Source: Methylobacter marinus A45
GTDB lineage: Bacteria; Pseudomonadota; Gammaproteobacteria; Methylococcales; Methylomonadaceae
Direction of reading: 5' to 3'
NCBI RefSeq assembly: GCF_000383855.1
Contig: NZ_KB912877.1
Coordinates: forward strand, 2,243,047 to 2,307,046
DNA: 64,000 bases
Shown: piece after piece, positions 42,800 to 52,523 of the stretch
How the letters are laid out: the number at the start of each line of letters is the position of its first letter
How positions within the stretch are numbered: the first letter of the stretch is position 1
Notes under the pieces: model-generated
What the model saw: only the letters and a program-made list of their open reading frames with translations
Told to the model about the DNA's origin: nothing
Database searches by the model: none
Made by a program: the position numbers and the translations under genes

Positions 42800-44683
42800 A
42801 TGTTGAATTTTAAAAATATTTCATTGCGCCGGGGCGCCCGGGTGTTGTTCGCCAATGCCTCGTTCACTATCCACAAGGGGCAGAAGGTCGGGGTGACCGG
42901 TGCCAATGGTGTCGGCAAGTCCAGCCTGTTTGCGCTGCTTCGGAACGAGCTGCACCTGGACGAGGGCGATTTTTCCATGCCGCCGGGCCTGGAAATCGCG
43001 CATGTGGCGCAGGAAACGCCGGCCGTCGGCTGCTCGGCCATCGATTATGTCATCGACGGCGACCGCGAATTAAGACATCTGCAACAGCAACTGGCCGCCG
43101 CCGAACAGGCCGATGACGGCTTGAAGCAGGCGCAGCTGCACGCGACACTGGACACCATCGGCGGTTATACGGCTCAGGCGCGGGCCTCCCGGCTGATGAG
43201 CGGCCTGGGCTTTACGGCCGATCAGGAACGGAACCCGGTCAGTTCGTTTTCGGGCGGCTGGCGCATGCGCCTCAATCTGGCCCAGGCCCTGATGTGCCGC
43301 TCCGATGTCCTGCTGCTTGACGAGCCGACCAACCATTTGGACCTTGATGCCGTGATCTGGCTGCAGGACTGGCTGTGCAAATATCCCGGCACGCTGCTGC
43401 TGATCTCGCATGACCGCGACTTTCTCGACGCCATCACCGACCATATCGTGCATATCGAGCAGAGCAAGGCCGAAATCTATACCGGCAATTACTCGGCCTT
43501 CGAAAGAATGCGCGCCGAAAAGCTGGCGCAGCAGCAATCCGCCTACCTGAAGCAGCAACGCGAAATCGCTCATATGCAAAGCTTTGTCGACCGGTTCAAG
43601 GCCAAAGCCACGAAAGCGCGGCAGGCGCAGAGCCGCATCAAGGCCCTGGAAAGAATGGAGCTGATCGCGCAGGCGCACGTCGATTCGCCGTTCAACTTCA
43701 GCTTTCCAAAGCCCGGCAGAATGCCCAACCCCTTATTGATACTGGATAAGGCCGATATCGGCTATGGCCAGACGCGCGTGATCGAACAGGCCGGCCTGTC
43801 GATATCGCCGGGCGACCGCATCGGTCTGCTGGGCCCGAACGGCGCCGGAAAATCCAGCCTGATCAAAGTGCTGGCCGGCACCATGCCGCCGTTATCGGGA
43901 ACGCGGCTGGAAGCGGACGCGCTGAGAATCGGCTACTTTGCCCAGCATCAGCTGGAACAATTGCGCACGGATGAGAGTCCATTGTGGCATCTGCAAAAAT
44001 TGGATAGTCAGGCCAACGAGAAGGATTTGCGTAATTTTCTGGGCGGTTTCGACTTTCAGGGCGACAAGGTTCTGGAAGCGGTCAAGCCCTTTTCCGGCGG
44101 CGAAAAAGCGCGCCTGGTCCTGGCGATGCTGGTTTATCAAAATCCTAATCTACTGCTGCTCGACGAGCCGACCAACCACCTGGACCTGGAAATGCGCCAT
44201 GCCTTGAGCGTGGCATTGCAGGACTACGAAGGCGCCATCGTGGTCGTATCCCATGACCGGCACTTGCTGCGTTCGGTGACCGATCAGCTGCTGCTGGTGG
44301 CCGACGGCAGGGCGAGGCCGTTCGACGGCGATCTGGATGATTACCGCCTGTGGCTGGCCGAGCAGAAAAAAGGCGAGGAAAAAGCCGTGGCCGAAGCCGC
44401 GCCGACTGTTTCGCGCAAAGACCAGAGAAAACTGGACGCGGAACGCCGACAGAAATTCAAGCCCTTGTTCGATGCGCTGAAAAAAGCCGAGCAGGCCGTT
44501 GAAAAATATCATGCCGAACAGCGGCAACTGGAACTGCAGTTGGCCGATCCCGCAATCTATATCGATTCGGAAAAGGAGCGCTTGAAAAAACTGATGGAGC
44601 GGAAAGCACAGGTCGACAAGGCGCTGGATGAAGCCGAAGCCGCCTGGATGGAAGCCGAGGAAAGGCTGGAAGAGGCTAAATAA
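42800..44683 (+). CDS. yheS: ABC-F family ATPase, YheS type
   Basis: Soluble tandem-ABC translation factor, 627 aa. Walker A motifs are GANGVGKSS and GPNGAGKSS; signatures are SFSGGWRMRL and PFSGGEKARLVL; both Walker B are LLLDEPTNHLDL. An inter-domain linker with YLKQQREIAHMQSFVDRF and a C-terminal coiled coil (about 530-625) are present. The opening IDYVIDGDRELRHLQQQL matches the YheS subgroup better than Uup or EttA. YheS helps ribosomes that stall on difficult nascent chains. Confidence 0.92.
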   Translation: MLNFKNISLRRGARVLFANASFTIHKGQKVGVTGANGVGKSSLFALLRNELHLDEGDFSMPPGLEIAHVAQETPAVGCSAIDYVIDGDRELRHLQQQLAAAEQADDGLKQAQLHATLDTIGGYTAQARASRLMSGLGFTADQERNPVSSFSGGWRMRLNLAQALMCRSDVLLLDEPTNHLDLDAVIWLQDWLCKYPGTLLLISHDRDFLDAITDHIVHIEQSKAEIYTGNYSAFERMRAEKLAQQQSAYLKQQREIAHMQSFVDRFKAKATKARQAQSRIKALERMELIAQAHVDSPFNFSFPKPGRMPNPLLILDKADIGYGQTRVIEQAGLSISPGDRIGLLGPNGAGKSSLIKVLAGTMPPLSGTRLEADALRIGYFAQHQLEQLRTDESPLWHLQKLDSQANEKDLRNFLGGFDFQGDKVLEAVKPFSGGEKARLVLAMLVYQNPNLLLLDEPTNHLDLEMRHALSVALQDYEGAIVVVSHDRHLLRSVTDQLLLVADGRARPFDGDLDDYRLWLAEQKKGEEKAVAEAAPTVSRKDQRKLDAERRQKFKPLFDALKKAEQAVEKYHAEQRQLELQLADPAIYIDSEKERLKKLMERKAQVDKALDEAEAAWMEAEERLEEAK

Positions 44684-44875
44684 AGCCGGGTAAACGAAAT
44701 AAAGACAGCATCATCAACTTAAAGCATGGGACCATGAACGAGGGCATTGTCAAGTCGTGGGGTACGCATTGCGAATCCCTTTCAGCTATTGAATAGACGG
44801 ACTTTCTGCTTGAGTCGATGCTGGCCAATAATAATAAATATTGCCGAGGTTTAACGCGCATCAGGAAGGAAGATA

Positions 44876-45388
44876 ATGTTTGAAATCATAAAGCTGTTGT
44901 TTGATATCTGCCTGTTCAGGAAAGGGCCGCAGCATTTGCCCTATTCGCCCTGGCTGCTACGCATAACCGTAGTGGTTTATGCCCTGGTCAATTTTTTGAT
45001 GATCAATATCGGCGTCAACCGGCTTTATACCTTGCTGATGGTTGGTGTTGGCATCCTGCTCGTGGTCGGATTCAGCTGGACCATGCTGTACTTCGGACAT
45101 AAGCGGGCACGGTTCTATCAAACCACCTCCGCGCTATTGGGTACGGACGCCATGATCAGTTTTTTCGCCATGCCCGGGGTTGCTTCAATGATGACCGGGG
45201 GCATGACTTTATTGGCGTTTTCAGTCATGATAGGTCTGATGATCTGGCATTGGGCGATTACCGGTCATATTATCCGCCATGCGCTGGACCAGACATTAAT
45301 GTTTGGCCTGGGGCTGGCGTTTTTATACTTACTGGCATCGTATCAGGTAATGGCCTTGTTGTTTCCTGAAGCGGCCGGCATTGAATAG
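44876..45388 (+). CDS. Conserved integral membrane protein of unknown function
   Basis: A 170-aa protein with about five membrane helices: about 27-45, 50-70, 85-105, 110-130 and 140-162. The N-terminus MFEIIKLLFDICLFRKGPQ and PYSPWLLR precede the first helix. I do not recognise a catalytic motif. It ends 8 bp before a UspA gene and appears co-transcribed with it, suggesting a stress-related role. GGAAGGA precedes the ATG. Confidence 0.75.
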   Translation: MFEIIKLLFDICLFRKGPQHLPYSPWLLRITVVVYALVNFLMINIGVNRLYTLLMVGVGILLVVGFSWTMLYFGHKRARFYQTTSALLGTDAMISFFAMPGVASMMTGGMTLLAFSVMIGLMIWHWAITGHIIRHALDQTLMFGLGLAFLYLLASYQVMALLFPEAAGIE

Positions 45389-45396
45389 GAGGCATC

Positions 45397-45840
45397 ATGG
45401 GAGAGTATAAACATATATTATTGGCGGCCGACTTTTCCAAGCACGGAGAGGAAGTCGCAAATAGAGCGAAGGATCTGGCTGACAAATATCAGGCAAAGCT
45501 GAGCATCGTGCACGTCGTGGACAATCTGCCGCTGACCGATGCGGCCTATGGGCCGGTTATTCCGTTCGATCTGGACTTGACCGAAGAACTGATGACGGCG
45601 GCAAAAAGCAGATTGGCCACCCTGGCCGAAACGCTTGGTATCGCCGAGGATCGCCGGTGCATTGCGGTCGGCAGCCCGAAGCTGGAAATAATCCGGATAG
45701 CCGAGGAAACCGGCGTCGATTTGATTGTCGTCGGCTCGCATGGCCGGCATGGCCTGGCGTTGTTGCTTGGTTCGACGGCAAACGGCGTATTGCATCACGC
45801 GCATTGCGATGTGCTGGCCGTGCGTTTGAAAAATGAGTAA
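45397..45840 (+). CDS. Universal stress protein UspA family
   Basis: A 147-aa single-domain Usp. The N-terminus YKHILLAADFSKHGEEV and the ATP-binding-type segment VVGSHGRHGLALLLGSTANGVLHHA (GxxGxx9GS) place it in the nucleotide-binding class. It is preceded by AGGAGG with good spacing. Located directly after the five-helix membrane protein gene. Confidence 0.93.
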   Translation: MGEYKHILLAADFSKHGEEVANRAKDLADKYQAKLSIVHVVDNLPLTDAAYGPVIPFDLDLTEELMTAAKSRLATLAETLGIAEDRRCIAVGSPKLEIIRIAEETGVDLIVVGSHGRHGLALLLGSTANGVLHHAHCDVLAVRLKNE

Positions 45841-45905
45841 AAAATTGATTGGGCGCACCTGACTAAAAATTAATAAAGCGCCCTTATATTGAAAGGTAAC
45901 TATAA

Positions 45906-46319
45906 ATGATTGGACAGATTGAAAGCTATGATCCTGAGGCAAAAACCGGGTTCATAAAAAGCGATGAAGCATTGTTTGAATTCAAGACCGGTGACTGGAT
46001 GGCGGAACCATTGCCGGAAACAGGCGATGATGTCAGTTTTGACGCGGAGGGCAATGCGGCCGTCAACGTGAACCTGGTGGGGGCGTATCTGGCTAAGCCG
46101 GAAGCCGTTAAATACCGGTATCTGGCGGCCGTGCTGGGGCTGGTTTTAGGCGGCATCGGCGCCCATCGCTTTTATCTGGGGCATTATTGGATCGGCCTGG
46201 CCCAGTTGGCGCTGACTTTTGTAACAGGCGGGTTCGGTTTGCTCTGGGGGTTTGTTGAAGGGGTTCTGCTTTTTGGCGGGCAGCTGGACAAGGACGCCAA
46301 GGGCCGTCCTTTAAAATAG
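45906..46319 (+). CDS. Cold-shock-like domain fused to TM2 domain
   Basis: A 137-aa protein. Residues 1-60 look like a compact cold-shock/S1-type beta barrel (MIGQIESYDPEAKTGFIKSD, where KTGFI corresponds to the RNP1 KGFGFI), though the aromatic RNA-contact residues are largely lost. Residues 68-130 form a TM2 domain: YLAAVLGLVLGGIGAHRFYLG and a second helix with GGFGLLWGFVEG. The combination suggests a membrane-tethered nucleic-acid or ligand sensor. It converges with cspA. Confidence 0.82.
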   Translation: MIGQIESYDPEAKTGFIKSDEALFEFKTGDWMAEPLPETGDDVSFDAEGNAAVNVNLVGAYLAKPEAVKYRYLAAVLGLVLGGIGAHRFYLGHYWIGLAQLALTFVTGGFGLLWGFVEGVLLFGGQLDKDAKGRPLK

Positions 46320-46337
46320 CTTGCCGACAGCTATAAA

Positions 46338-46369
46338 AAAGGCCCGGATGATGACTCATCAGGGCCTTT
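46338..46369. terminator. Bidirectional terminator between TM2 gene and cspA
   Basis: AAAGGCCCGGATGA (46338-46351) faces TCATCAGGGCCTTT (46356-46369) with one mismatch over TGAC. The stem itself has A3 and T3 ends, giving T tracts on both strands for the convergent genes. Confidence 0.85.
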
Positions 46370-46389
46370 CGGAATCTGAATGCAATCCC

Positions 46390-46593
46390 TTATTTAGGCT
46401 GCACGTTAGCGGCGGTTAAGCCTTTTGGACCAGATTCGATGTCAAAGATGACTGTTTGGCCTGGAGACAATGTTTTAAAACCTTCTCCCTGAATAACCGA
46501 ATGGTGAACGAAAACATCCTCGCTACCTTCTGAAGGTTCAATAAAACCAAAACCTTTTGTGTTATTAAACCACTTTACAGTGCCTGTTGCCAT
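46390..46593 (-). CDS. cspA: CspA-family cold-shock protein
   Basis: A 67-aa RNA chaperone. RNP1 is KGFGFIEP and RNP2 is DVFVHHSVI; the N-terminus [17 protein letters not shown] and [12 protein letters not shown] are typical. The 145-bp upstream leader, AT-rich and without a gene, may hold the usual long structured 5' leader of cold-shock mRNAs. The specific paralogue (A, C, E) cannot be told. Confidence 0.95.
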   Translation of the reverse strand: MATGTVKWFNNTKGFGFIEPSEGSEDVFVHHSVIQGEGFKTLSPGQTVIFDIESGPKGLTAANVQPK

Positions 46594-46738
46594 TTTGAAA
46601 ACTCCTGAAAAAATAACTTACGGTTAACACAGAACTAAAACATTGATAACCGGACAACCTAACAACCTAGGGATCCCTAACTCAACATCTGCCTTCTGAT
46701 CGCGGGCTATTGTACTGTTATTTTTAGCTGGATGCCAT

Positions 46739-47149
46739 CTATTGGAAAATTTTATAGAGCCCGTCCAGCACCAGTGCATTGGGGCTTACCATGCCGATCA
46801 CTTCTTTATTTTCAACGACCGGCGCCCTGACCAGATTATAATTGGCGAACAATCTCGAACAGTAGCGAATATCCATATCCGGCGGCACGCTGAGCACCGG
46901 TTTTGTCATGATTTCATAGACGTTGACCCGTTCCGGGGCGCGGTCTTTCGCCAGCACATGGCGGGCTATGTCGCCGGACGTGATCATGCCGAATTCATCG
47001 TCATCATGGCGCTTGTTGACGATCAGCACGGAGGTTTTAAGTGTTTTCATTTTTTTCAGGGCATCGGAGACGGTGGCAATGCCGTCAATGGTGCCGACCT
47101 GGGTTTTCATGATATCCCTGACGCGGGTTATTGGCTTGTTGTCATTCAT
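46739..47149 (-). CDS. CBS-domain pair protein
   Basis: A 136-aa cytoplasmic protein made of two CBS motifs (about 13-68, with VGTIDGIATVSDALKKMK, and 76-130, with MTKPVLSVPPDMDIRYCSRLFANY). CBS pairs bind adenine nucleotides or SAM. It overlaps the PII-like gene by 4 bp and ends an operon of two DUF1538 membrane proteins, PII-like and CBS. I infer a regulatory subunit of that membrane system. Confidence 0.88.
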   Translation of the reverse strand: MNDNKPITRVRDIMKTQVGTIDGIATVSDALKKMKTLKTSVLIVNKRHDDDEFGMITSGDIARHVLAKDRAPERVNVYEIMTKPVLSVPPDMDIRYCSRLFANYNLVRAPVVENKEVIGMVSPNALVLDGLYKIFQ

Positions 47150-47496
47150 ATCTTGTCCTCGATTTCATGGGTTAATTCTTCGACCTGATGCATGACGCCA
47201 ATGGCATCCTCGACATCGATCTGGAAAGCGATGCCGGTGCCGGGCCGGCTGTCAAATTGGGCGGCTTGCGCGACAGTCTCGAGAATATGCCGGCTCAGAT
47301 GCTCTTCCACCAACAACAGCAGAACATCGCGTTGTGTCTCCAGCGTCAGGCCAAAAAAAGTCTTGGATTGATTAAGGCCTTCGCCGCGGGCGTTATTGAC
47401 AACGGTTGCGCCCTTGGCGCCGTTTTTACGCGCCGTTTCAAGCACCAGATCGGTTTTATCATCATCGACAAGCACGATAATTAGTTTGAAATGCAT
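47146..47496 (-). CDS. PII-like (GlnB-superfamily) signalling protein
   Basis: A 116-aa protein with the ferredoxin-like PII fold: first strand HFKLIIVLVDDDKTD, second unit GAKGATVVNNARG, and a GTGIAFQIDVEDAIGV region like PII's ATP-binding GDGKIFV segment. The T-loop has no uridylylation Tyr (it reads GLNQSKTFFG) so canonical GlnD control is unlikely. It is 8 bp downstream of a DUF1538 gene and overlaps the CBS gene. Such operons suggest nucleotide-controlled gating of the DUF1538 transporter. Confidence 0.83.
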   Translation of the reverse strand: MHFKLIIVLVDDDKTDLVLETARKNGAKGATVVNNARGEGLNQSKTFFGLTLETQRDVLLLLVEEHLSRHILETVAQAAQFDSRPGTGIAFQIDVEDAIGVMHQVEELTHEIEDKI

Positions 47497-47504
47497 GGTT
47501 AACC

Positions 47505-48281
47505 TCAGGATTTAGAAGAAGTTCTGCTGGCGAGCCAGTGTGCAATTTGCGCATAACCCAGTACAGCAATGATAGGAAACAGGCTGGCAAAGGCGATCAG
47601 GCCAAAGCCATCCAATAACGGGTTGCGGCCGGGTATGGCTTCGGCCAGTCCCAGACCCAGGGCCGTAACCAGCGGCACGGTGACCATCGAGGTAGTCACG
47701 CCGCCGGAGTCATATGCCAGGCCGATAATCATCTTGGGCGCAAAGTACGTTTGTATGACAACGATGCCGTAGCCCGCAATAATGAACAAAGAGAGGTCCA
47801 GGCCGGTGACAATCCGGAATGTACCCAAAGCCAAGCCCAAAGCAACTCCCAAGGCAACCGCGATTCGCAATCCCCAGGCATTGATGGTTCCGCCTGAAAT
47901 TTGTTCGACTCTGATGGCAACCGCCAGCAGGGCAGGCTCGGCTAAAGCTGTGGCGAAACCGATACTGCCGGCAAAAACATACACCCAAAAATAGGCGAAC
48001 CAGGATACAGGTTGGTTGGTAGGATTGATGCCCAGGAATTCAGGCGAAGTCAGCTGAGATGCCATCAGACTCCCAAGCGGGAACAAGGCCATATCCAAAC
48101 CCTCCAGAAAAACAACGATGCCAAGCAGGACATAGAAAAAACCTATCAGCGTTCTTTTGGGATGTGCCAGGGGCTTTCGAATTACCCATAGCTGAAAACC
48201 GATAATCGTTGCCGCGATAGGCAGAATATCCCGGCAGGTTTTCAGCAGTTCAGTTAGCAAATGTATTGACCATTCAATCAT
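47505..48281 (-). CDS. DUF1538 integral membrane protein, second copy
   Basis: A 258-aa protein with about seven membrane helices, homologous to the upstream 244-aa protein. Shared motifs are LFPLGSLMA, FATALAEPALLAVA, GLAYDSGGVTTSMVTVPLVTALGLG, and IPGRNPLLDGFGLIAFASLFP. The repeated DSG and acidic/polar residues in the middle helices look like a transport path. Overlaps the first DUF1538 gene by 4 bp. Probably the second half of a heteromeric transporter. Substrate unknown. Confidence 0.85.
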   Translation of the reverse strand: MIEWSIHLLTELLKTCRDILPIAATIIGFQLWVIRKPLAHPKRTLIGFFYVLLGIVVFLEGLDMALFPLGSLMASQLTSPEFLGINPTNQPVSWFAYFWVYVFAGSIGFATALAEPALLAVAIRVEQISGGTINAWGLRIAVALGVALGLALGTFRIVTGLDLSLFIIAGYGIVVIQTYFAPKMIIGLAYDSGGVTTSMVTVPLVTALGLGLAEAIPGRNPLLDGFGLIAFASLFPIIAVLGYAQIAHWLASRTSSKS

Positions 48282-49012
48282 ATGATCATCCCGTAAGCCA
48301 TGACGGAAATCATCGGCATCAATACTGCGAAGACGATAAGCCCGAAGCCGTCCGTTACCGGGTTGCGGCCTTTGATGGCCGTGGCCAGGCCGACGCCGAG
48401 CGCGGTCACCAGCGGCACGGTAATGGTGGATGTGGCGATAGCGCCTGAGTCATAGGCGATGCCTACGATCTCCGCAGGTGCAAAAGGCGTCATGACTGCA
48501 ACGCCGCCAAAACCCAGGAAAACCGGGTAATAGACCGGCCAGCCGCGGATAATTCTGAGTATGCCTATTAAAATAGCGAAACCGATGGACAGGGCGACGA
48601 TAATTCGTAGCCCTAATGCATAACTGTCCTTGGCAGCCTCAGTCTGTTCAATAAGTCCTCCCGTGCCGGCTATATTGGCGGCTTTCTCGGCAATGGCTAT
48701 GAGTGCCGGTTCGGCAATCGCCGCGCTAAAACCCAGACAGAAGGCGAAGGACAATAGCCAGAACACACTGCCTTTGCGGGCGAACGCATGGGCCATCGAC
48801 TCTCCCAGCGGAAACAGGCTTTGTTCCAGACCTTGAACGAACAAGGTGAGGCCGAGCACTACCAAAAGCGTGCCGATAACTAAATCGGATACATCGGGAA
48901 TGGGCAGCTGAATTACGAAAACCTGAAAGATAATCACGACAGCAAGGATCGGCAACAGATCCAGAAAGCTGCTGAATAGCTGCTTGATAAACGGGTGGTT
49001 CAGAAATCGCAT
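48278..49012 (-). CDS. DUF1538 integral membrane protein, first copy
   Basis: A 244-aa protein with about seven helices. Motifs match the downstream copy: LFPLGESMAHAFA, FSAAIAEPALIAIAEKAAN, VGIAYDSGAIATSTITVPLVTALGVG, and IKGRNPVTDGFGLIVFAVLMP. First gene of an operon whose four coding regions are linked by 4-bp overlaps or an 8-bp gap. Divergent from clpB across 270 bp. In other genomes the two DUF1538 units also exist as one fused chain, consistent with a pseudo-symmetric pore; this is from general knowledge and I could not check it. Confidence 0.85.
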   Translation of the reverse strand: MRFLNHPFIKQLFSSFLDLLPILAVVIIFQVFVIQLPIPDVSDLVIGTLLVVLGLTLFVQGLEQSLFPLGESMAHAFARKGSVFWLLSFAFCLGFSAAIAEPALIAIAEKAANIAGTGGLIEQTEAAKDSYALGLRIIVALSIGFAILIGILRIIRGWPVYYPVFLGFGGVAVMTPFAPAEIVGIAYDSGAIATSTITVPLVTALGVGLATAIKGRNPVTDGFGLIVFAVLMPMISVMAYGMII

Positions 49013-49217
49013 ATTTAAGATAAATTCTTCCTCATTAATCTGATCAAGTTAATCAACAATCCCGCTATAAATCAAGCCGTGCTTGAGGCTGGAATAATGC
49101 CGGTCATTAACAGGTATTACGTATAAATCTTTCTCGTGTCCCGGGGAAGATAACCTACATCGCCTATGAATTTGACCCTGCGCCTGCGTAACATCCGTTA
49201 TTAATTAACATATCTGG

Positions 49218-49245
49218 CTTGAAAACGGCCGAATTACCCCTATGT
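49218..49245 (+). promoter_or_regulatory. Sigma-32-type heat-shock promoter of clpB
   Basis: CTTGAAA at 49218-49224 and CCCCTATGT at 49237-49245, separated by 12 bp, match the RpoH consensus (CTTGAAA, 11-16 bp, CCCCATNT). It ends 37 bp before the clpB ATG. Confidence 0.85.
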
Positions 49246-49282
49246 TAGCATTAACTTAAAAAATTATCTGAGGTACAACAAC

Positions 49283-51859
49283 ATGCGGATGGATAAACTA
49301 ACCAGCAAGTTCCAGATGGCGCTGGCCGATGCTCAAAGTCTGGCCTTGGGCAAGGACCATCAGTTCATCGAGCCGGTGCACGTCATGCTTGCCTTGCTGG
49401 ATCAGGAAGGCGGCAGCATCAAGCCGCTGCTGACCCAGGTCGGTGTCAATCCCCACACTTTGAGGGCCGAGCTGAACAAAGAGATTGACCGGCTCCCCAC
49501 GGTCAGCGGCTCGGGCGGCGATGTGCAGATTTCCAATGAATTGAGCCGATTGCTGAACCTGACCGACAAACTGGCGCAGAAGCGTAACGACGCCTACATT
49601 TCCAGCGAACTGTTCTTATTGGCGGCGCTGGACGAAAGAGGCGCGCTGCAGAATCTCCTTAATAAAGCCGGCGTCACCAAGCAGGCTGTCGAGAAAGCCA
49701 TCGATGCCATGCGCGGCGGCCAGACGGTCGACGACCCCAATGCCGAGGACCAGCGGCAGGCCCTGAAAAAATACACCATCGACATCACCGAGCGCGCCGA
49801 GGCCGGCAAGCTGGATCCGGTGATCGGCCGCGACGACGAAATCCGCCGCACCATTCAGGTGTTGCAGCGCCGCACCAAGAATAACCCGGTCCTGATCGGC
49901 GAGCCCGGCGTCGGCAAGACCGCGATCGTCGAAGGCCTGGCGCAGCGCATCGTCAACGGCGAGGTGCCGGAAGGCATCAAGGGCAAACGCGTGCTGGCGC
50001 TGGACATGGCGGCGCTGATCGCCGGCGCCAAATTCCGCGGCGAGTTCGAGGAACGCCTGAAAGCCGTCCTGAATGATCTGGCCAAGCAGGAAGGCCAGAT
50101 CATCCTGTTCATCGACGAACTGCATACCATGGTCGGCGCCGGCAAGGCCGAAGGCGCCATGGATGCCGGCAACATGCTGAAACCGGCCCTGGCGCGCGGC
50201 GAGCTGCACTGCGTCGGCGCGACCACGCTCGATGAATACCGCAAATATGTCGAAAAAGACGCGGCCCTGGAGCGCCGGTTCCAGAAAGTGCTGGTCGACG
50301 AGCCGTCCGTCGAGGACACGATCGCGATTCTGCGCGGGCTGAAAGAGAAATACGAAGTCCATCATGGCGTCGATATCACCGACCCGGCCATCGTCGCGGC
50401 CGCGAGCCTGTCCTACCGTTATATCGCCGACCGGCAATTGCCCGACAAGGCCATCGACCTGGTCGACGAGGCGGCCAGCCGCATCCGCATGGAAATCGAC
50501 TCCAAGCCGGAAGCCATGGACAAACTGGACCGGCGCCTGATCCAGCTGAAAATAGAACGCGAGGCGTTGAAAAAAGAAGCCGATCCGGCATCCAAAAAAC
50601 GCCTGGAGATTCTCGAGGAAGAAATTGCCGAGGTGGAAAAAGAGTACTCCGACCTGGAGGAAATCTGGAAAGCCGAGAAATCCTCGCTGCAGGGCACCGC
50701 GTCGATCAAGGAAAAGCTGGATCAGTCCCGGATCGAACTGGAGGCGGCCAGCCGCGCGGGCGATCTGGCGCGCATGTCGGAACTGCAGTACGGCATCATT
50801 CCGGCGCTGGAAAAACAGCTCAATACGGCGGCATCGACCGAGCCGCATAAAATGACCTTGCTGCGCAACAAGGTCACCGAAGAGGAAATCGCCGAAGTCG
50901 TGTCGAAATGGACCGGCATACCGGTTTCCAAAATGATGGAAGGCGAGCGCGAAAAACTGCTGCACATGGAAGACGCGCTCAGTAAGCGCGTGGTCGGCCA
51001 GGAAGAGGCGCTGAAAGCGGTCAGTAACGCCATCCGCCGGTCGCGAGCCGGCCTGTCCGATCCGAACCGGCCGAACGGCTCGTTCCTGTTCCTCGGTCCG
51101 ACCGGCGTCGGCAAGACCGAATTGTGCAAGGCCCTGGCCGAGTTCCTGTTCGACACGGCCGATGCGATGATCCGCATCGACATGTCCGAATTCATGGAAA
51201 AGCACTCCGTCGCGCGTTTGATCGGCGCGCCTCCGGGCTATGTCGGCTATGAGGAAGGCGGTTACCTGACCGAAGCGGTCCGGCGCAAGCCGTATTCGGT
51301 CATCCTGATGGATGAAATCGAAAAAGCCCATCCCGACGTCTTCAATGTGCTGCTGCAAGTGCTGGATGACGGCCGCCTGACCGATGGCCAGGGCCGGACC
51401 GTGGATTTCAGGAACACCGTCATCGTCATGACTTCGAACCTGGCTTCGGACCGTATTCAGGAACTGGCCGGCGAGGCGCATTACGCCGAGATGAAAGCCG
51501 CGGTCATGGAGATCGTCGGCCTGCACTTCAGGCCCGAGTTTATCAACCGGGTCGACGAGTCGGTCGTTTTCCATCCGCTCGGCCGTGATCACATCCGGGC
51601 CATCTCCGAAATCCAGATCGATTATCTGCGCCGGCGGCTGCAGGACCGCGAAATCGGCTTCGAGATCAGCACGGCGGCGCTCGAAAAACTGGGCGAAGCG
51701 GGCTTCGATCCGGTTTACGGCGCACGGCCGCTGAAACGGGCCATCCAGCATCAGCTGGAAAACCCGCTGGCCCAGGAAATCCTGGCCGGCAAATTTGAAG
51801 CCGGCGATGTGGTCAAGGTGGATGTGCAAAATGACCAGCTGGTGTTTTTGAAAGGCTAA
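49283..51859 (+). CDS. clpB: ClpB disaggregase
   Basis: Hexameric AAA+ chaperone that rescues aggregated proteins with DnaK. The N domain (about 1-145) precedes AAA-1 with Walker [10 protein letters not shown], the middle coiled-coil domain (about 400-525), and AAA-2 with GPTGVGKTE. The pore loop tyrosine is in GYVGYEEGG. Length 858 aa is canonical. Start [23 protein letters not shown] agrees with E. coli; GAGGT is 8 bp upstream. A sigma-32 promoter precedes it. It is not next to pgeF, as it is in enterics. Confidence 0.98.
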   Translation: MRMDKLTSKFQMALADAQSLALGKDHQFIEPVHVMLALLDQEGGSIKPLLTQVGVNPHTLRAELNKEIDRLPTVSGSGGDVQISNELSRLLNLTDKLAQKRNDAYISSELFLLAALDERGALQNLLNKAGVTKQAVEKAIDAMRGGQTVDDPNAEDQRQALKKYTIDITERAEAGKLDPVIGRDDEIRRTIQVLQRRTKNNPVLIGEPGVGKTAIVEGLAQRIVNGEVPEGIKGKRVLALDMAALIAGAKFRGEFEERLKAVLNDLAKQEGQIILFIDELHTMVGAGKAEGAMDAGNMLKPALARGELHCVGATTLDEYRKYVEKDAALERRFQKVLVDEPSVEDTIAILRGLKEKYEVHHGVDITDPAIVAAASLSYRYIADRQLPDKAIDLVDEAASRIRMEIDSKPEAMDKLDRRLIQLKIEREALKKEADPASKKRLEILEEEIAEVEKEYSDLEEIWKAEKSSLQGTASIKEKLDQSRIELEAASRAGDLARMSELQYGIIPALEKQLNTAASTEPHKMTLLRNKVTEEEIAEVVSKWTGIPVSKMMEGEREKLLHMEDALSKRVVGQEEALKAVSNAIRRSRAGLSDPNRPNGSFLFLGPTGVGKTELCKALAEFLFDTADAMIRIDMSEFMEKHSVARLIGAPPGYVGYEEGGYLTEAVRRKPYSVILMDEIEKAHPDVFNVLLQVLDDGRLTDGQGRTVDFRNTVIVMTSNLASDRIQELAGEAHYAEMKAAVMEIVGLHFRPEFINRVDESVVFHPLGRDHIRAISEIQIDYLRRRLQDREIGFEISTAALEKLGEAGFDPVYGARPLKRAIQHQLENPLAQEILAGKFEAGDVVKVDVQNDQLVFLKG

Positions 51860-52024
51860 ACGCTATCGGGTGGGCAGCGTAATGCTGTCCATCCAAAATT
51901 GCCGCAGCCGAATTCAGTCGACTTAACGGAAGCGGGATAAGGGCAGCGATGCTTGGCGCGGCAAGAGGATAATCCATATCTAACAGCAGATAATAATCTT
52001 GAAGCGCATCATTGGAGAATAACC

Positions 52025-52498
52025 ATGAATAATGAAGTCAGACCGCCACTGCCGCCTTTCACGCGCGAAACCGCCATGCAGAAGGTCCGCATGGCTGAAG
52101 ACGCCTGGAACAGCCGTGACCCGGAGCGCGTCGCACTGGCTTATACAATAGACAGCCAGTGGCGCAACAGGGCCGAGTTTCCGTGCGGCCGCGAGGCCAT
52201 CATCCAGTTTTTGCAGCGCAAATGGGTTCGCGAACAGGAATACCGGCTGATCAAGGAACTCTGGGCGTATGAAAACAACCGCATCGCGGTGCGCTTCGCC
52301 TATGAATGGCATGATGACGCCGGCGACTGGTTCCGCTCTTACGGCAACGAAAACTGGGAATTCGATGAGAACGGCCTGATGCAAAAGCGCTTTGCCAGCA
52401 TCAACGACCTGCCCATCAAGGAATCGGAACGCAAATTCCGCTGGCCCCAGGGACGCCGGCCCGATGACCATCCGGGGCTCAGCGAACTCGGCCTGTAG
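52025..52498 (+). CDS. DUF1348/NTF2-like protein
   Basis: A 157-aa protein of the SnoaL/NTF2 fold, DUF1348 type. The segment [33 protein letters not shown] and [27 protein letters not shown] are family signatures. Cone-shaped fold proteins of this type bind small ligands; function unknown. Start at ATG 52025 after TTGGAGAATAACC. The earlier in-frame start adds 24 residues not seen in family members. Lies just before yjbQ. Confidence 0.85.
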   Translation: MNNEVRPPLPPFTRETAMQKVRMAEDAWNSRDPERVALAYTIDSQWRNRAEFPCGREAIIQFLQRKWVREQEYRLIKELWAYENNRIAVRFAYEWHDDAGDWFRSYGNENWEFDENGLMQKRFASINDLPIKESERKFRWPQGRRPDDHPGLSELGL

Positions 52499-52523
52499 CC
52501 ATTTTTCTATTTAAGGGCTTACC

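Noticed and set aside
49013-49217. tRNA or small RNA upstream of clpB
   Set aside because: No cloverleaf, T-loop or terminator found; the region is AT-rich promoter DNA.
49616-51829. Long open frame (737 codons) antisense to clpB
   Set aside because: It mirrors the GC-rich codons of clpB, gives a Phe/Asp/Gln-rich sequence with no domain, and clpB is certain on the plus strand.
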